DNA of 14,073 nt, taken from Cyclostephanos tholiformis. Taxonomy: Eukaryota; Bacillariophyta; Thalassiosirophyceae; Thalassiosirales; Thalassiosiraceae. The position numbers were made by a program, and so were the translations under genes. The notes under the pieces were generated by a model. It was not told the origin of the DNA, ran no database searches, and was given only the letters and a program-made list of their open reading frames with translations. Below, piece by piece: positions 1-8,377 of this stretch. Where the stretch lies: assembly GCA_036939975.1 (NCBI GenBank), contig JALLPB010000627.1, forward strand, positions 1 to 14,073, in the 5' to 3' direction. Within the stretch, counting starts at the first letter, position 1. Each line of letters begins with the position of its first letter.

Positions 1-552
1 TTCTTGTTAAAATCAGCGATTGCAAAGAAAATAAGTCGTGCCAAAATCAATTTTGAGGGCGCCCTCATTGACTACCCCCCCAAAATCCAGAGTCTTCCAG
101 AAACGGAGCCTGTGGACAAGCCCTTAACAACATGCGTTCCTCTATGCAGAAACCTTAACCGACGAAAAAGGTCGGGCGGGCGAGATATTTGCAAAGGTGC
201 CTTCTTGATTCCTGGAGAGATGTTCCGTTGAAAATGAATTTCGAAGAAAATCCACCCATGTCTCCCATTTTAAAATATCCCCCCTATTAATTCCTCTGTT
301 GAAGGGTTCAATATTTAGGAGAGGATTATTGAAGGGATCGACTTGGTTCTCATTTCTAAATAGAGGAATAAGTATTCAACATGGTTCTCATTGAAAATTT
401 TGAATTACCATATTAATACTATGGTTACTACGATACCTATTTTTGGGTTAGTGATCCCTTTCTCTGATTGTGGGGCGTAAGGTTATCATACTGCTTCTTC
501 TCACCGCTATGCCATCAGGAGCTCGAACGATATGATAATACCAGATAACTAG
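1..552. other. Region without a confident gene
   Basis: AT-rich sequence. An open frame on the + strand runs from the window edge to a stop at 229-231 and has no ATG near its beginning, so it could be the last exon of a gene lying to the left or simply chance. From 232 to 552 I see only stop-rich AT-rich sequence, with no RNA gene fold or coding pattern that I recognise. Confidence 0.4.
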
Positions 553-736
553 TTGACGAATAATCCTCATCAAGCAAAACGAAGGTATTGTAACCTTCTC
601 ACCTCACCGTCGTGGTATATTGCCTTCAGCTTTGACGCACTCGAGTCCATTTACGCAGACAAGAAGACGTCCGGCATTGGACTCAAGACTGCAGGTGATT
701 TGGAACTTGGAATTCGGTTTGACAGCCAACACGGAA

Positions 737-1258
737 ATGGTGGTAGTGAAAGAAGTATCTTCTGTAGCTAAAGACTATTCCAAGTCGGAAGCTCCTACCT
801 TGAAGGAAAAGTGGAACCCATTCCCGAAGAAGTTCAAGGAAAATGACAAACTTAGTCCTGCCGCCAAGTCACCGAAACTGAAACAATTCCATCATGTCAA
901 GGACGAAAGGCTCTTTATGGATCCAATACAGACAGAAGACGCTCCTTACCATCGTCATGCCGTGAAGTCTCCAATCTTCGAAGGACTCCACCACGCCGTC
1001 GCTCATTCCTCCACCCATCGTGGTTCAAAATTGCGAAAAGTCGACATTGATACATTTAATACTGGTTGTTGCACTAATGAACTTTTTGAATGGTTCGCTT
1101 CGTGTAATGAGGGAGATGATGGTATCATGGTGACTGATAGTTGGGATGAAGTTTCCAAAGATGATGGTATGATGGAGAAGTGTTGGAACGACAGTGATGG
1201 AGATCTCTACTCTTCGGTTGTTGAATTTTCCATCAACAGATTTCTTTATTCGATTTAG
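737..1258 (+). CDS. Unrecognised hydrophilic protein (173 aa, 5' end uncertain)
   Basis: The ATG at 737 opens a frame for 173 residues ending with TAG at 1256-1258. I do not recognise the family. The protein is hydrophilic: first a Lys/Pro/Ser-rich part (motifs such as KWNPFPKKFKEN and SPAAKSPKLKQF), then a His-rich stretch, then an acidic part rich in Asp, Met and Trp (DSWDEVSKDDGMMEKCWND). The frame stays open upstream to about 620 without an ATG. A second frame over about 553-771 also looks coding (DALESIYADKKTSGIGLK), with an acceptor-like TTGCCTTCAG ending at 629 and a donor-like CAG|GTGATT at 691-699. The true 5' end may therefore be spliced from upstream, and 737 is only the first in-frame ATG. 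The last 30 residues lie inside a tandem duplication whose second copy is downstream. Confidence 0.45.
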   Translation: MVVVKEVSSVAKDYSKSEAPTLKEKWNPFPKKFKENDKLSPAAKSPKLKQFHHVKDERLFMDPIQTEDAPYHRHAVKSPIFEGLHHAVAHSSTHRGSKLRKVDIDTFNTGCCTNELFEWFASCNEGDDGIMVTDSWDEVSKDDGMMEKCWNDSDGDLYSSVVEFSINRFLYSI

Positions 1259-1446
1259 GTTTGGGAACATGTTTTACATATATTGTCGTTGCTTTAATGC
1301 CAACGATAATGTCATGATGGAGAAGAGTTGTAACGACAATGATGGCTCTCTTTATTCGGTTAATGAATTTACCAGCAATATTTCTTTATTCAGTTTAGGT
1401 TTTTTTGCATGTTTTGCAAACATTGCCATTGCTTCAATGATATACG
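1163..1446. repeat. Two-copy imperfect tandem duplication, period about 140-145 bp
   Basis: Copy 1 is about 1163-1305 and copy 2 about 1308-1446. Shared blocks include ATGATGGAGAAG (1169-1180 and 1314-1325), AACGACA followed by TGATGG, and TTTCTTTATTC followed by TTTAGGTT (from 1241 and 1381). Small indels make the offset drift from 145 to 140. Copy 1 holds the end and stop codon of the upstream hydrophilic protein; copy 2 encodes the same motif (MMEK-C-ND-DG-LYS) in a different frame. Confidence 0.85.
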
Positions 1447-1514
1447 GTAGCAGCATAATTGACATAGGCAAACAAAATATTAGAACCTTCATGCAGGAAA
1501 TTTTGGTTGTTTGA
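1314..1514 (+). pseudogene. Duplicated gene tail, possible relic or small ORF (66 aa)
   Basis: An ATG at 1314 begins a 66-residue frame ending with TGA at 1512-1514. Its start (MMEKSCNDNDGSLYS) matches the end of the upstream protein (MMEKCWNDSDGDLYS), so it comes from the tandem duplication. Because copy 2 keeps reading where copy 1 stops, it adds a hydrophobic stretch (ISLFSLGFFACFANIAIAS) that could be one membrane helix. It may be a decayed duplicate, an alternative 3' end or a small membrane protein. The sequence alone does not decide, and I lean to a relic. Confidence 0.35.
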
Positions 1515-1847
1515 GTCCTTTACTGTACCAAATAAATGGAAAGCGCTCTCCAAGCCCCACTATTCTGCGACCCTCCCCCATTATCCTCTTTTGACCCAGC
1601 GCCACCAACGCTCCCCACCATCACACACATCACCTCGTCCTAGCACGAAGCGACGTCCGCCAATTGATGAATCAATATCCTACTCCTGTCTACGCGATTT
1701 ACCCTATATTAGAAGAGTAAAAATATCCGACAATAGCCATCGAAGGAGGAATATGAATCCAGGAAAATCCGACAGAAAAAAGGCAGATAATTAATAGCGC
1801 CAATTAACAAAATTCATCTCCACATTTCCTTCTATATCATTCTCTGC
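1515..1847. other. Spacer without a confident gene
   Basis: A 95-codon open frame here lacks an ATG at its beginning and has a Pro/Ser/Arg-rich composition typical of non-coding sequence. It probably holds the 3' untranslated ends of the flanking genes. Confidence 0.45.
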
Positions 1848-3323
1848 TCACAGTCCAATGTCAATCCAAGAATCCAACATCGCAAACTCCCTATAATCGC
1901 AGAGAATCTCGTCCCCCGTCTGTATGTCCTCCGTGGCATAGTATTCCATCATGCACATGGTATCCCCTTTTTTTCCACATCGGACGTTCGGCGGATCCCA
2001 CCCCTCCTCATCACGCCCCTCGTTCAAAAGCGACCCATTGTCGAAGTCGGCTACCACGATAGGATCACCGTCCTCCTCGAGAGTCTGTACCCACGACCAT
2101 ATCAATGCATCACACGTCATTCCCGAGTCGAACGGTCCATCCTCGCCATGTCGCTCGTATATGTGAAACAAGAACAGTCGCCAGGTGTGTCCCCTAGTGA
2201 AGATGACGGTATTGTTCGTCGCTTTGAATACCATCTCCCCCCTCGCGATGTCTCGTTTCGCCCTAAGACCCCGTCCTTTAATTCCCGATTGGAACGGTTC
2301 CATCGGGGGATCGAACGAGTCGGTGCCAAATTGATACGTCCGTTCAGGCTCGTTTTCCTTCAGGGGTGGCATCGACTCCTTGTCCTTCACGGCGAAGTCC
2401 CTCCAGAGCTGACGTAGCTCGGTCCACATTTCGGGTGTGTACAATGGTCGGGAGAACGCGAAAACTCGTGCGCAGCCGAAGTATGCGTGGAGCTGCCAAT
2501 AGGACAACGTGTACCACCGGTCGAGGTCCATATTGGATACCATGTCCGCCTCTTTCTTGACGTCGTAATAAATATCCTCGCGTACACGGCGGTCGGATAT
2601 GCCATCGAGCAAGGACTTCAATTCCGGATCACGTTCCAGGAATAGCCTCCTTTCCCTCGCGTATTCGCCATCTTCTTCATAATCGTAGTCGTCGTTGGAA
2701 TTTTCCTCGTCATCGTCCTCGCTGTCTTCCTCGTCCTCATCATCATCCTGAACGACCTGCGGCTCCCGCGGCTCCTTGAGCAAATCCAACCTCTCCAACT
2801 CCCGCTCGAGCGCGACCATGCCGAATTGGACACGCCAAAGCTCCTCGTTTACATCGTCGTCGCCGTACACGAAATCGGTATCGAAATTCACAGTGCCATC
2901 GGGTCCGATGATCGCATCCCCCCCCCCCGCGCCGCCGCCGCCGTCGTCGCCGACGAGCCCCTCCCGCAGCGAGTCGTACAGGAGTCGGTGCGACCTGGTC
3001 TGGTAGTGGATCAATGCCTGTCGGATTTGGATCTCGTAATCTCCCACGTCATCGTAGGACTCCTCCTCCTCCTCGTCGTCGGACTCCTCATCTTCGCTGC
3101 CGTATCCGCCGTAGTAGTCTTCGTCGTCGTCGTCGTCGTATTCGTCATCGCCGGGGGGGGCCGTCGCGTCCGTTTGATACGTCCCCGAGGGGGACAGGGA
3201 CGCATAGCCGCGATTGGTGATGTCGGGAGACGAGGCATCGACGGCGTCGGCATCGACGAACTGGGAAGATAGCAGCAGTATTGCCGTCGTCGAGAATAGG
3301 ACGGCGAGTGCCCTCATGGTCAT
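1848..3323 (-). CDS. SET-domain protein with signal peptide and acidic tracts (491 aa)
   Basis: SET domains transfer methyl groups from S-adenosylmethionine to lysines. The ATG at 3323-3321 is the first in frame (a longer frame starts only with TTG) and opens a signal peptide, TMRALAVLFSTTAILLLSS, with likely cleavage near VDADA. Very acidic low-complexity tracts follow (about residues 57-90 and 190-220). The SET part covers about residues 345-485: GIKGRGLRAKRDIARGEMVF (N-terminal strand and glycine turn), DFDNGSLLNEG where the usual NHSCxPN motif would stand, and YYATEDIQTGDEILCDY (C-terminal strand with the conserved Tyr). No post-SET cysteine cluster is visible. The usual N-H of the cofactor motif is changed, so catalysis is uncertain. 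A SET protein entering the secretory pathway is unusual; the site does not show a clear plastid A|F junction. Stop is TGA at 1850-1848. It is divergent from the kinase gene. Confidence 0.8.
   Translation of the reverse strand: MTMRALAVLFSTTAILLLSSQFVDADAVDASSPDITNRGYASLSPSGTYQTDATAPPGDDEYDDDDDEDYYGGYGSEDEESDDEEEEESYDDVGDYEIQIRQALIHYQTRSHRLLYDSLREGLVGDDGGGGAGGGDAIIGPDGTVNFDTDFVYGDDDVNEELWRVQFGMVALERELERLDLLKEPREPQVVQDDDEDEEDSEDDDEENSNDDYDYEEDGEYARERRLFLERDPELKSLLDGISDRRVREDIYYDVKKEADMVSNMDLDRWYTLSYWQLHAYFGCARVFAFSRPLYTPEMWTELRQLWRDFAVKDKESMPPLKENEPERTYQFGTDSFDPPMEPFQSGIKGRGLRAKRDIARGEMVFKATNNTVIFTRGHTWRLFLFHIYERHGEDGPFDSGMTCDALIWSWVQTLEEDGDPIVVADFDNGSLLNEGRDEEGWDPPNVRCGKKGDTMCMMEYYATEDIQTGDEILCDYREFAMLDSWIDIGL
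2918..2928. repeat. 11-C homopolymer inside the SET-protein gene
   Basis: On the coding strand this is an 11-G run encoding part of a glycine tract (DDGGGGAGGGD). The frame is intact across it, but such runs are prone to length error. Confidence 0.9.
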
Positions 3324-3400
3324 GGGGGTTTTGATGTTCAAGCTGTTCCCACTTTTTTTCTGACCGTTGAGTATGGTACGACACCATCACCCACCAAGAA

Positions 3401-3422
3401 GAATGTTGTGTGTACAACATTC
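3401..3422. promoter_or_regulatory. Perfect 9-bp inverted repeat in the SET/kinase divergent spacer
   Basis: GAATGTTGT (3401-3409) and ACAACATTC (3414-3422) are perfect reverse complements around a 4-base spacer GTGT. It lies about 80-100 bases upstream of the SET start codon and about 160 upstream of the kinase ATG, a plausible place for a dimeric transcription-factor site. Function is inferred from position and symmetry only. Confidence 0.45.
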
Positions 3423-3578
3423 ATATTAAAAATTCGACCCGCCCAATGACGAAAATAATAATACATCGTACGCGCCAAAAATCACAACAGGCAAGATGAT
3501 AATATTGTTAGACATTGCCGAGAGCGGAGCGCGGGGACGCGGGGGTTTCCATTCATCATCGAATAAAATAGGTAAGTA

Positions 3579-6500
3579 ATGGCATTCAATTACGAGGTCG
3601 GTCGTTTCCTCGGCAAGGGATCCTTCGCCTCCGTCCATCTCGCACGACATATTACCACGCGTAAACGCTTTGCCATCAAGATCGTGGACGTGTCCGAGTG
3701 TGAGAATCGACGTCGTCGAGAGGGGGGGGGGGGGGAAGAGGGGCGGTGGGGGTGGACGAGGAGGACGATGACTATTATGACGACGTCGATGCGATCGACA
3801 CCGCGCAATCGTCGTGTCGCCACTCGAGCTGCGGCATCGGCACGGAATCCATCCTACGGCGGGAGATAAACGTCCATTCCTCGGTCTCGTGTCATCCGAA
3901 TATAGTAACGCTGTTGGAATCGTTCGGTTATGTCAACGAGTTCACGGGTAGAAATATGAGAGCATTGGTATTGGAACTATGTCCGTTGGGTGACCTACGG
4001 GATTACTTACGTAGGGTCCGGGACGATCGCAAGCTATCGCGATCAGGACTCCGACGACGAGTAGGACGACGACGGCACCACGAGGGCGGGACGATGGCCG
4101 GCATCGACGACGGCGTGGGATGCGCCGACAACGATGGTCATCTCCCTCTAATACCCGATGGGGTGGGTACGTTCCTGGGCATCGACGAGATACGACACGC
4201 GTTATCGGAATTGCTTTGCGGACTGTCCTTCCTGCATTCGCGTGGCATCGTGCACAGGGACGTCAAGGCGCCCAACATTTTCCTCTCTCCCATGCCGCCT
4301 TCCAACTCCCCGAGAACTTCTCCCGCGATTTTTGGCGGGAGGGGTAGGAGGAGGAACGATGATGATCATAGGGAGGGGCGGGGTGGGAATAATGACGCGA
4401 CGAAGGGGGGAGGATTCACCCTCCTGGACTGTCGGTTGAAACTGGGAGATTTCGGATTGGCCGTGCAAATGAAGGACGATGACGACTGGTTTGAATCTTT
4501 AACGACGTTCTGCGGCACGCCCACGTGCCTTGCACCGGAGATCGCGTCACAATCCGCTTACATCCCCCCACCCGCACCGTTGACGTCATCATCGAGGACG
4601 AGGAGGACGACGAGGAGGGGAGGAGGTGGGAAGGAGGAGAAGTGGGAGGAGGAGAAGATGACGACATCGCCCGACAGCGACGGTGGTGGTAAACTTGACG
4701 AGTCGTTGTCGCCGATGACGCAACGACGACGGTCGTCCGAGACGAGGCGAATCGCGGGATACGGCCAGCCGGCCGATCTCTGGTCGACGGGCTGCCTCCT
4801 GTACACCATGATCGTCGGTCGAAATCCATTCGCCATGCCCGTGACGACCACGATTATGACCGCGAGGGGCGATCGCCAACATCGAGACGCGGGCACGATA
4901 CGATATAAGGCGGTATGGGAGGAGGGGGACGTGGAGGTGGATGCGAATGATGAGAAGACGAGGCGGATAAAGCAAATCGTCGATCGCGTCGTTCGGGGTG
5001 ACTGGTCGGTCCCTGCCAGCGTAATAATAGCAAACGAATCGATGGAATGTTTGCTGAATCAATTGTTGGAGATGCAGCCGAGGAAAAGGGGCACGGCGAG
5101 GGGCATACTGAATTTGCATCCATTCTTTCGTACCAAGTCCGATGATACGTCGACGGCACTGCAGACGACAAATAGGTTGAATCAATGTAGTATTGCGTTA
5201 AACGCGACCACCAGGATGAACGATCGAAGCAACATCGGGTCTCCGGGGTATACCATCGTTGACTCAATGTCGTCTGAATCACTGCCGAAGGCTGCGATGT
5301 CGATGACCATTGAGAAGAATCGAATGCAAAATAAGGAAAACATTCTCCGCGGGAATGTAAACGCGAGCGTAATACTTTTAGGGGCTACTAAAACGGAGTT
5401 ACACAATGACCGATTGCACCCGTCATCAAGACATATAACTACTAACAACTCAGAGAAGATGCCGAAGCATGAAAGTTCAATTTCGCCAATGGCTGATCTT
5501 TTGTGGACATCATTTGAAAAAAGACATGAGGAGGAGAAAGTCATCTATAGCAATGTTTATGAAAGTCAGAAGTGTAAACACGTCGACTTCGGAGATAGAG
5601 AAAAAAGTACTTCGATCGTCTCGTTATGTTCATTGTTATCGTCGTCAGATGACTTGCAGGATGTGGAGTTCATGCCGGATTGCAATCAAAGCGCAAAAGA
5701 AATGGCTCCAAAACTTTTACCATCCATTGGGCCGATCAAAGATCGCGACGTGTTCGTTAAAATGGAGACAAAACCTCACCGATTCACCCCCATGAAGTTT
5801 CTGCATCGTCTTCCACAAAGAAAGTACTCGTGGGGAGAGCCCTCGGAAAATGGCATATCGAGTGGCAATCTGATAGTCTACTTCTTGGGCAACGATGGCG
5901 TTGTCATTCAAAGAGAATTTGGGCCCAGCTGTGGCCTGTGGATGCATGTCACGAGTGATGGATTAGGTATTTTGTGGGGTAACTTACAGCCACAGAAGAG
6001 ACAGCCCACCCAACATGATGCGAACGAGAGGTCTGCCTTGTGGCTTGAGGCACACTCGCGCGCGCCAAGCGAGTTCTCAAAGAGGTCACTAGTATCGCTT
6101 CTCTCTCTGAAAAGCCACGATATCGTTTCGCTCTATGAAACCTTAGAGAGTGTAGTGCACAGGGTGAAATGTCTCACTCCAATTATAACTGTGCATCTAT
6201 ACACACCAAACAAGAGTACTCGTAGTACATCTCAAGAAATAATACATTCGAATGATTATGTCGCTAAAACGATGCTAATGGGGAATGATCCGCTTGCTGA
6301 CATCAAGTCTGAATTTGCCGATGGGACCACCATATGGCTTTCATCGGCCGATGGATGCATCACCATCAAAGGAGACCAAGGATCTTCCAAATTAGAAATC
6401 GACCAGGGAATTTTTTTCTCCTTGCTGAAAGCTGATAGGTCGCCAGCGCCATCATCTTGTGGTGGAATGATCCCCGGGCTCCTTAAGCCAATGCCAAAGT

Positions 6501-6733
6501 TTGTTCATAACCTTTGCCTCTTTACAGAATCTGCTCGAGAGTGTCTTCTATTGGAAGATCGTTTGAATCACTCGCTTGGAGGGTGCACCGGGATCACACA
6601 AGTGAGTCCCCCTGCCCATGCTCACGCAGGCTATTCATTTCCTGTGGTTCAAAAATATTTAATGCGTGGCTGGCGCCGAGAAAATTGGGTTGTAGACGAT
6701 GTACACCTTCAGTCTAAGTTGGAATGCACATAA
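3579..6733 (+). CDS. PLK4: PLK4-like polo kinase with cryptic polo-box region (about 1007 aa, one intron or frame break)
   Basis: PLK4/SAK kinases trigger centriole and basal-body duplication. ATG 3579 opens the glycine loop GKGSFASV (residues 12-19) and AIK lysine (34). The frame then shifts; joining 3697 to 3829 gives 1007 aa. That numbering places the helix-C Glu in LRREI (52), HRDVKAPN (182-189), DFG (247-249), CGTPTCLAPE with APE at 275-277, and ADLW (Asp356). All catalytic residues are present. The kinase domain runs to about 473 (PRKRGTARGILNLHPFF), much longer than the usual 250-260 residues, because of low-complexity inserts after helix D, after the catalytic loop and after APE. A polar linker follows. 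The C-terminal third (about 690-985) resembles the PLK4 cryptic polo-box pair: HRFTPMKFL, GNDGVVIQREFGPS, then WMHVTSDGLGILWG, FADGTTIWLSSADGCITI and a closing YSFPVVQKY. The first half is visibly GC-richer than the second. Family call is good; PLK4 versus another PLK rests on these memory-based matches. Confidence 0.75.
3698..3828 (+). other. Candidate intron (131 nt) in the kinase gene, containing a 14-G run
   Basis: The frame carrying the glycine loop and AIK lysine differs from the frame carrying helix C and the rest of the kinase. Removing 3698-3828 (GTGTGA...CTCGAG, length 2 modulo 3) restores one frame and leaves 17 residues between the AIK Lys and the helix-C Glu, close to PLK4 relatives. 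The acceptor lacks a good pyrimidine tract. Alternatives are shorter introns from GT at 3746 or 3752 to the same acceptor, or a length error in the G run at 3722-3735, where one more G would also join the frames and keep an acidic insert (VDEEDDDYYDD). Confidence 0.5.
3722..3735 (+). repeat. 14-G homopolymer
   Basis: Uninterrupted G run exactly where the kinase reading frame changes. It may lie inside an intron or be the site of a sequencing or replication slip. Confidence 0.95.
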
Positions 6734-6916
6734 AAGGTTCTACTTTTCCATGAACGCTTATTTTAATTTATTCGAGGGGATTTTTGTCAGACATCACAAA
6801 ACACTTGTTGCAACTTCAATTGTACCGAGCTAGACAAGAGCCCCCAATGATAGAGACAACATTCATGTGAATCAGCATATTCTAAAACAAGTAACAAACA
6901 AACGCCATCTCAATCC

Positions 6917-7414
6917 TCATTTAGGTTCTTCAGCCATAACATAAGCTGGTTCTTCAGTCACTGGATGACCCGGTGGAATAAGCACGTTGGGTATGGGAAT
7001 AGTAGTTGGTTCATGGACAAATTTGTAAATGTAAGAAAAACTGTGATAGCCGTCATCATCAGTGCGCTAATTGTAAGAGTCGTCATGATACTACCAACCG
7101 GCATCGTTACAATAATTGTCGCCACAAAAATGAGAAGAAGTCTGAAGAATGTAGAGACATAGTAACACAAAGAGAATCTTCGTGTGCCCGCGCAGTAGCA
7201 GCAATTGTTATTCGCTACGCCCACGGTGCCGTTATACAACTGACTGTGGTAGGGGCAGCCCGGCAATTCGCTGGACTCGTACCAAACGCAACCATAGCTC
7301 TAAGAATCGATGGCTCGTTTGAATGCGAGTTCTAAAGGAGTTTAAATCCAATTTTGCATGAGACATTTACCGAGTTCTATCACCATTGCTTGAACATGAG
7401 GCAGGTCGATACGT
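6917..7414 (-). CDS. Hidden multi-exon cysteine-rich protein gene (family unknown, 5' end unresolved)
   Basis: No single long frame covers this gene; it appears when splice sites are used. Last exon 6917-7066: acceptor TTACAATTAG|C, then RTDDDGYHSFSYIYKF, VHEPTTIPIPNVLIPPG and VTEEPAYVMAEEPK, stop TGA at 6919-6917. Middle exon starts at 7297 (acceptor CTTAGAG|C) and reads YGCVWYESSELPGCPYHSQ then GVANNNCCYCAG. Upstream exon 7371-7414 (TAATTAG|ACG ... CTCG|GTAAAT) reads RPASCSSNGDRTR and joins in phase to YGCVWY. The middle exon end is ambiguous: donors at 7158 (GTCTCT), 7125 (GTGGCG) and 7110 (GTAACG) all keep phase. The first removes a T-rich hydrophobic stretch, the others keep part of it. 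A first exon 7541-7591 (ATG directly after the EF-hand stop; donor GAG|GTTAAG) would join in phase but is speculative. It could also be a 5'-truncated fragment. Role unknown. Confidence 0.45.
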
Positions 7415-7591
7415 CTAATTAGATTATTTTTCGGCTTATTAATTAAGCTGCTCTAGCAGTAAATATATACTTCAAATGTCTCATCGGCGTATCATAGTCT
7501 AATGTGCAAACGCAAACCCGTCCCTTAAGTGACTCTTAACCTCTCCGCGTCTCTCCTTCTGCCCAGCTCCAACGAAGGCTACAGACGCCAT

Positions 7592-8377
7592 CTAAACGAG
7601 CAATCCCATCTCCCCGCCGTTCGACTTGGCGAGTTTCACGAGGTTCGTCCTTAGCGTCTTCGGGGCCTCGATCATGAATTCCTCGAGGCTGATTTCCGAA
7701 TCACCGTCGGCGTCCGCCCTGGCGAATATGCCGTCCACCTGCTTCTCACCGAGCCACTTGAAACCGAGCATGTCGAGCGCCGTGGCCACCTCTTTCTTGT
7801 CGAGGTAGCCAGACTTGTCGGCGTCGACGAAATTGAACAGCTGTCGTAGCACGGCCTTCCCGAACGTCGAGTCGGCCGTGTCCACGAAAGACTTGATGAG
7901 ATCGGAGTGGAGGGCGATGACCTTGCCTCGGATCTTATTCAACTGCTCCTCGCCGAGTACCGCCCCGGCGGCAACGACTATTGGGGAAAATACTCCCTCT
8001 TTGTGCGGGTTGCCTCCTGCCTTCTTCTTGGGCGCAGTGGGTTTCTGCGTCGCCGGAGACGGGGGAATGTCCATGATCATCGTCGTCGTCTCCGCGGCCG
8101 GCGTTACGTCGGGGGTGGCATCGTCGTCCGAATCATCGACGCCGGATCCGTCGTCTGTTATGCTCGCCATGATGACCTTGACCGTCAATTCGAGATCTTC
8201 CTCGGCGGATTTTGCCGACGACGCCGACAGCGACGTTGACCCGTGATGGAAGACAGGTCCAAATCGCGGTCTTGAGGTGGTGGAGCTTTGATGAGCGGTC
8301 AAGTGGGATGGGACGACGAAAGCATTGGTAGTTGCGGCGGCGGCCAAGGCGATGATGATAGATTTTCTGTTGATCAT
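7592..8377 (-). CDS. Plastid-targeted EF-hand calcium-binding protein (261 aa)
   Basis: The ATG at 8377-8375 opens a signal peptide (RKSIIIALAAAATTNA) with an A19|F20 junction (TNAFVVP) followed by a Ser/Thr/His/Arg-rich stretch. This is the diatom-type bipartite presequence for import through the secretory route into the complex plastid. An Asp/Pro/Thr-rich linker runs to about residue 115. A conserved-looking segment follows (VFSPIVVAAGAVLGEEQLNK, then FGKAVLRQLFNFVD), and then two canonical EF-hand loops: DADKSGYLDKKE (185-196) and DADGDSEISLEE (222-233), with Asp at positions 1 and 3 and Glu at 12. It should bind calcium, probably in the plastid stroma; a partner is not visible. Stop TAG at 7594-7592. 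It is divergent from the terminal oxidase gene, sharing a 688-bp upstream region. Confidence 0.85.
   Translation of the reverse strand: MINRKSIIIALAAAATTNAFVVPSHLTAHQSSTTSRPRFGPVFHHGSTSLSASSAKSAEEDLELTVKVIMASITDDGSGVDDSDDDATPDVTPAAETTTMIMDIPPSPATQKPTAPKKKAGGNPHKEGVFSPIVVAAGAVLGEEQLNKIRGKVIALHSDLIKSFVDTADSTFGKAVLRQLFNFVDADKSGYLDKKEVATALDMLGFKWLGEKQVDGIFARADADGDSEISLEEFMIEAPKTLRTNLVKLAKSNGGEMGLLV

Noticed and set aside
301..330. GGGTTCAATATTTAG as a possible tRNA T-arm
   Set aside because: No matching acceptor, D-arm or anticodon arm could be folded around it.
2826..3272. + strand 148-codon hydrophobic Val-rich frame
   Set aside because: Shadow of the acidic GAC/GAG-rich tracts of the SET gene on the other strand.
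4589..5282. Long minus-strand frames opposite the kinase
   Set aside because: Arg/Pro/Ser-rich antisense shadows of a GC-rich coding region with clear kinase motifs.
6958..7266. Minus-strand 102-codon frame with apparent two membrane helices
   Set aside because: It starts with TTG and its hydrophobic part probably comes from reading a T-rich intron; part of it is used in the proposed cysteine-rich gene instead.
7006..7335. Cysteine-rich + strand open frame of 109 codons
   Set aside because: It is antisense to the minus-strand cysteine-rich exons, which have in-phase splice sites and a better C-terminus; the + frame has no ATG-supported domain.
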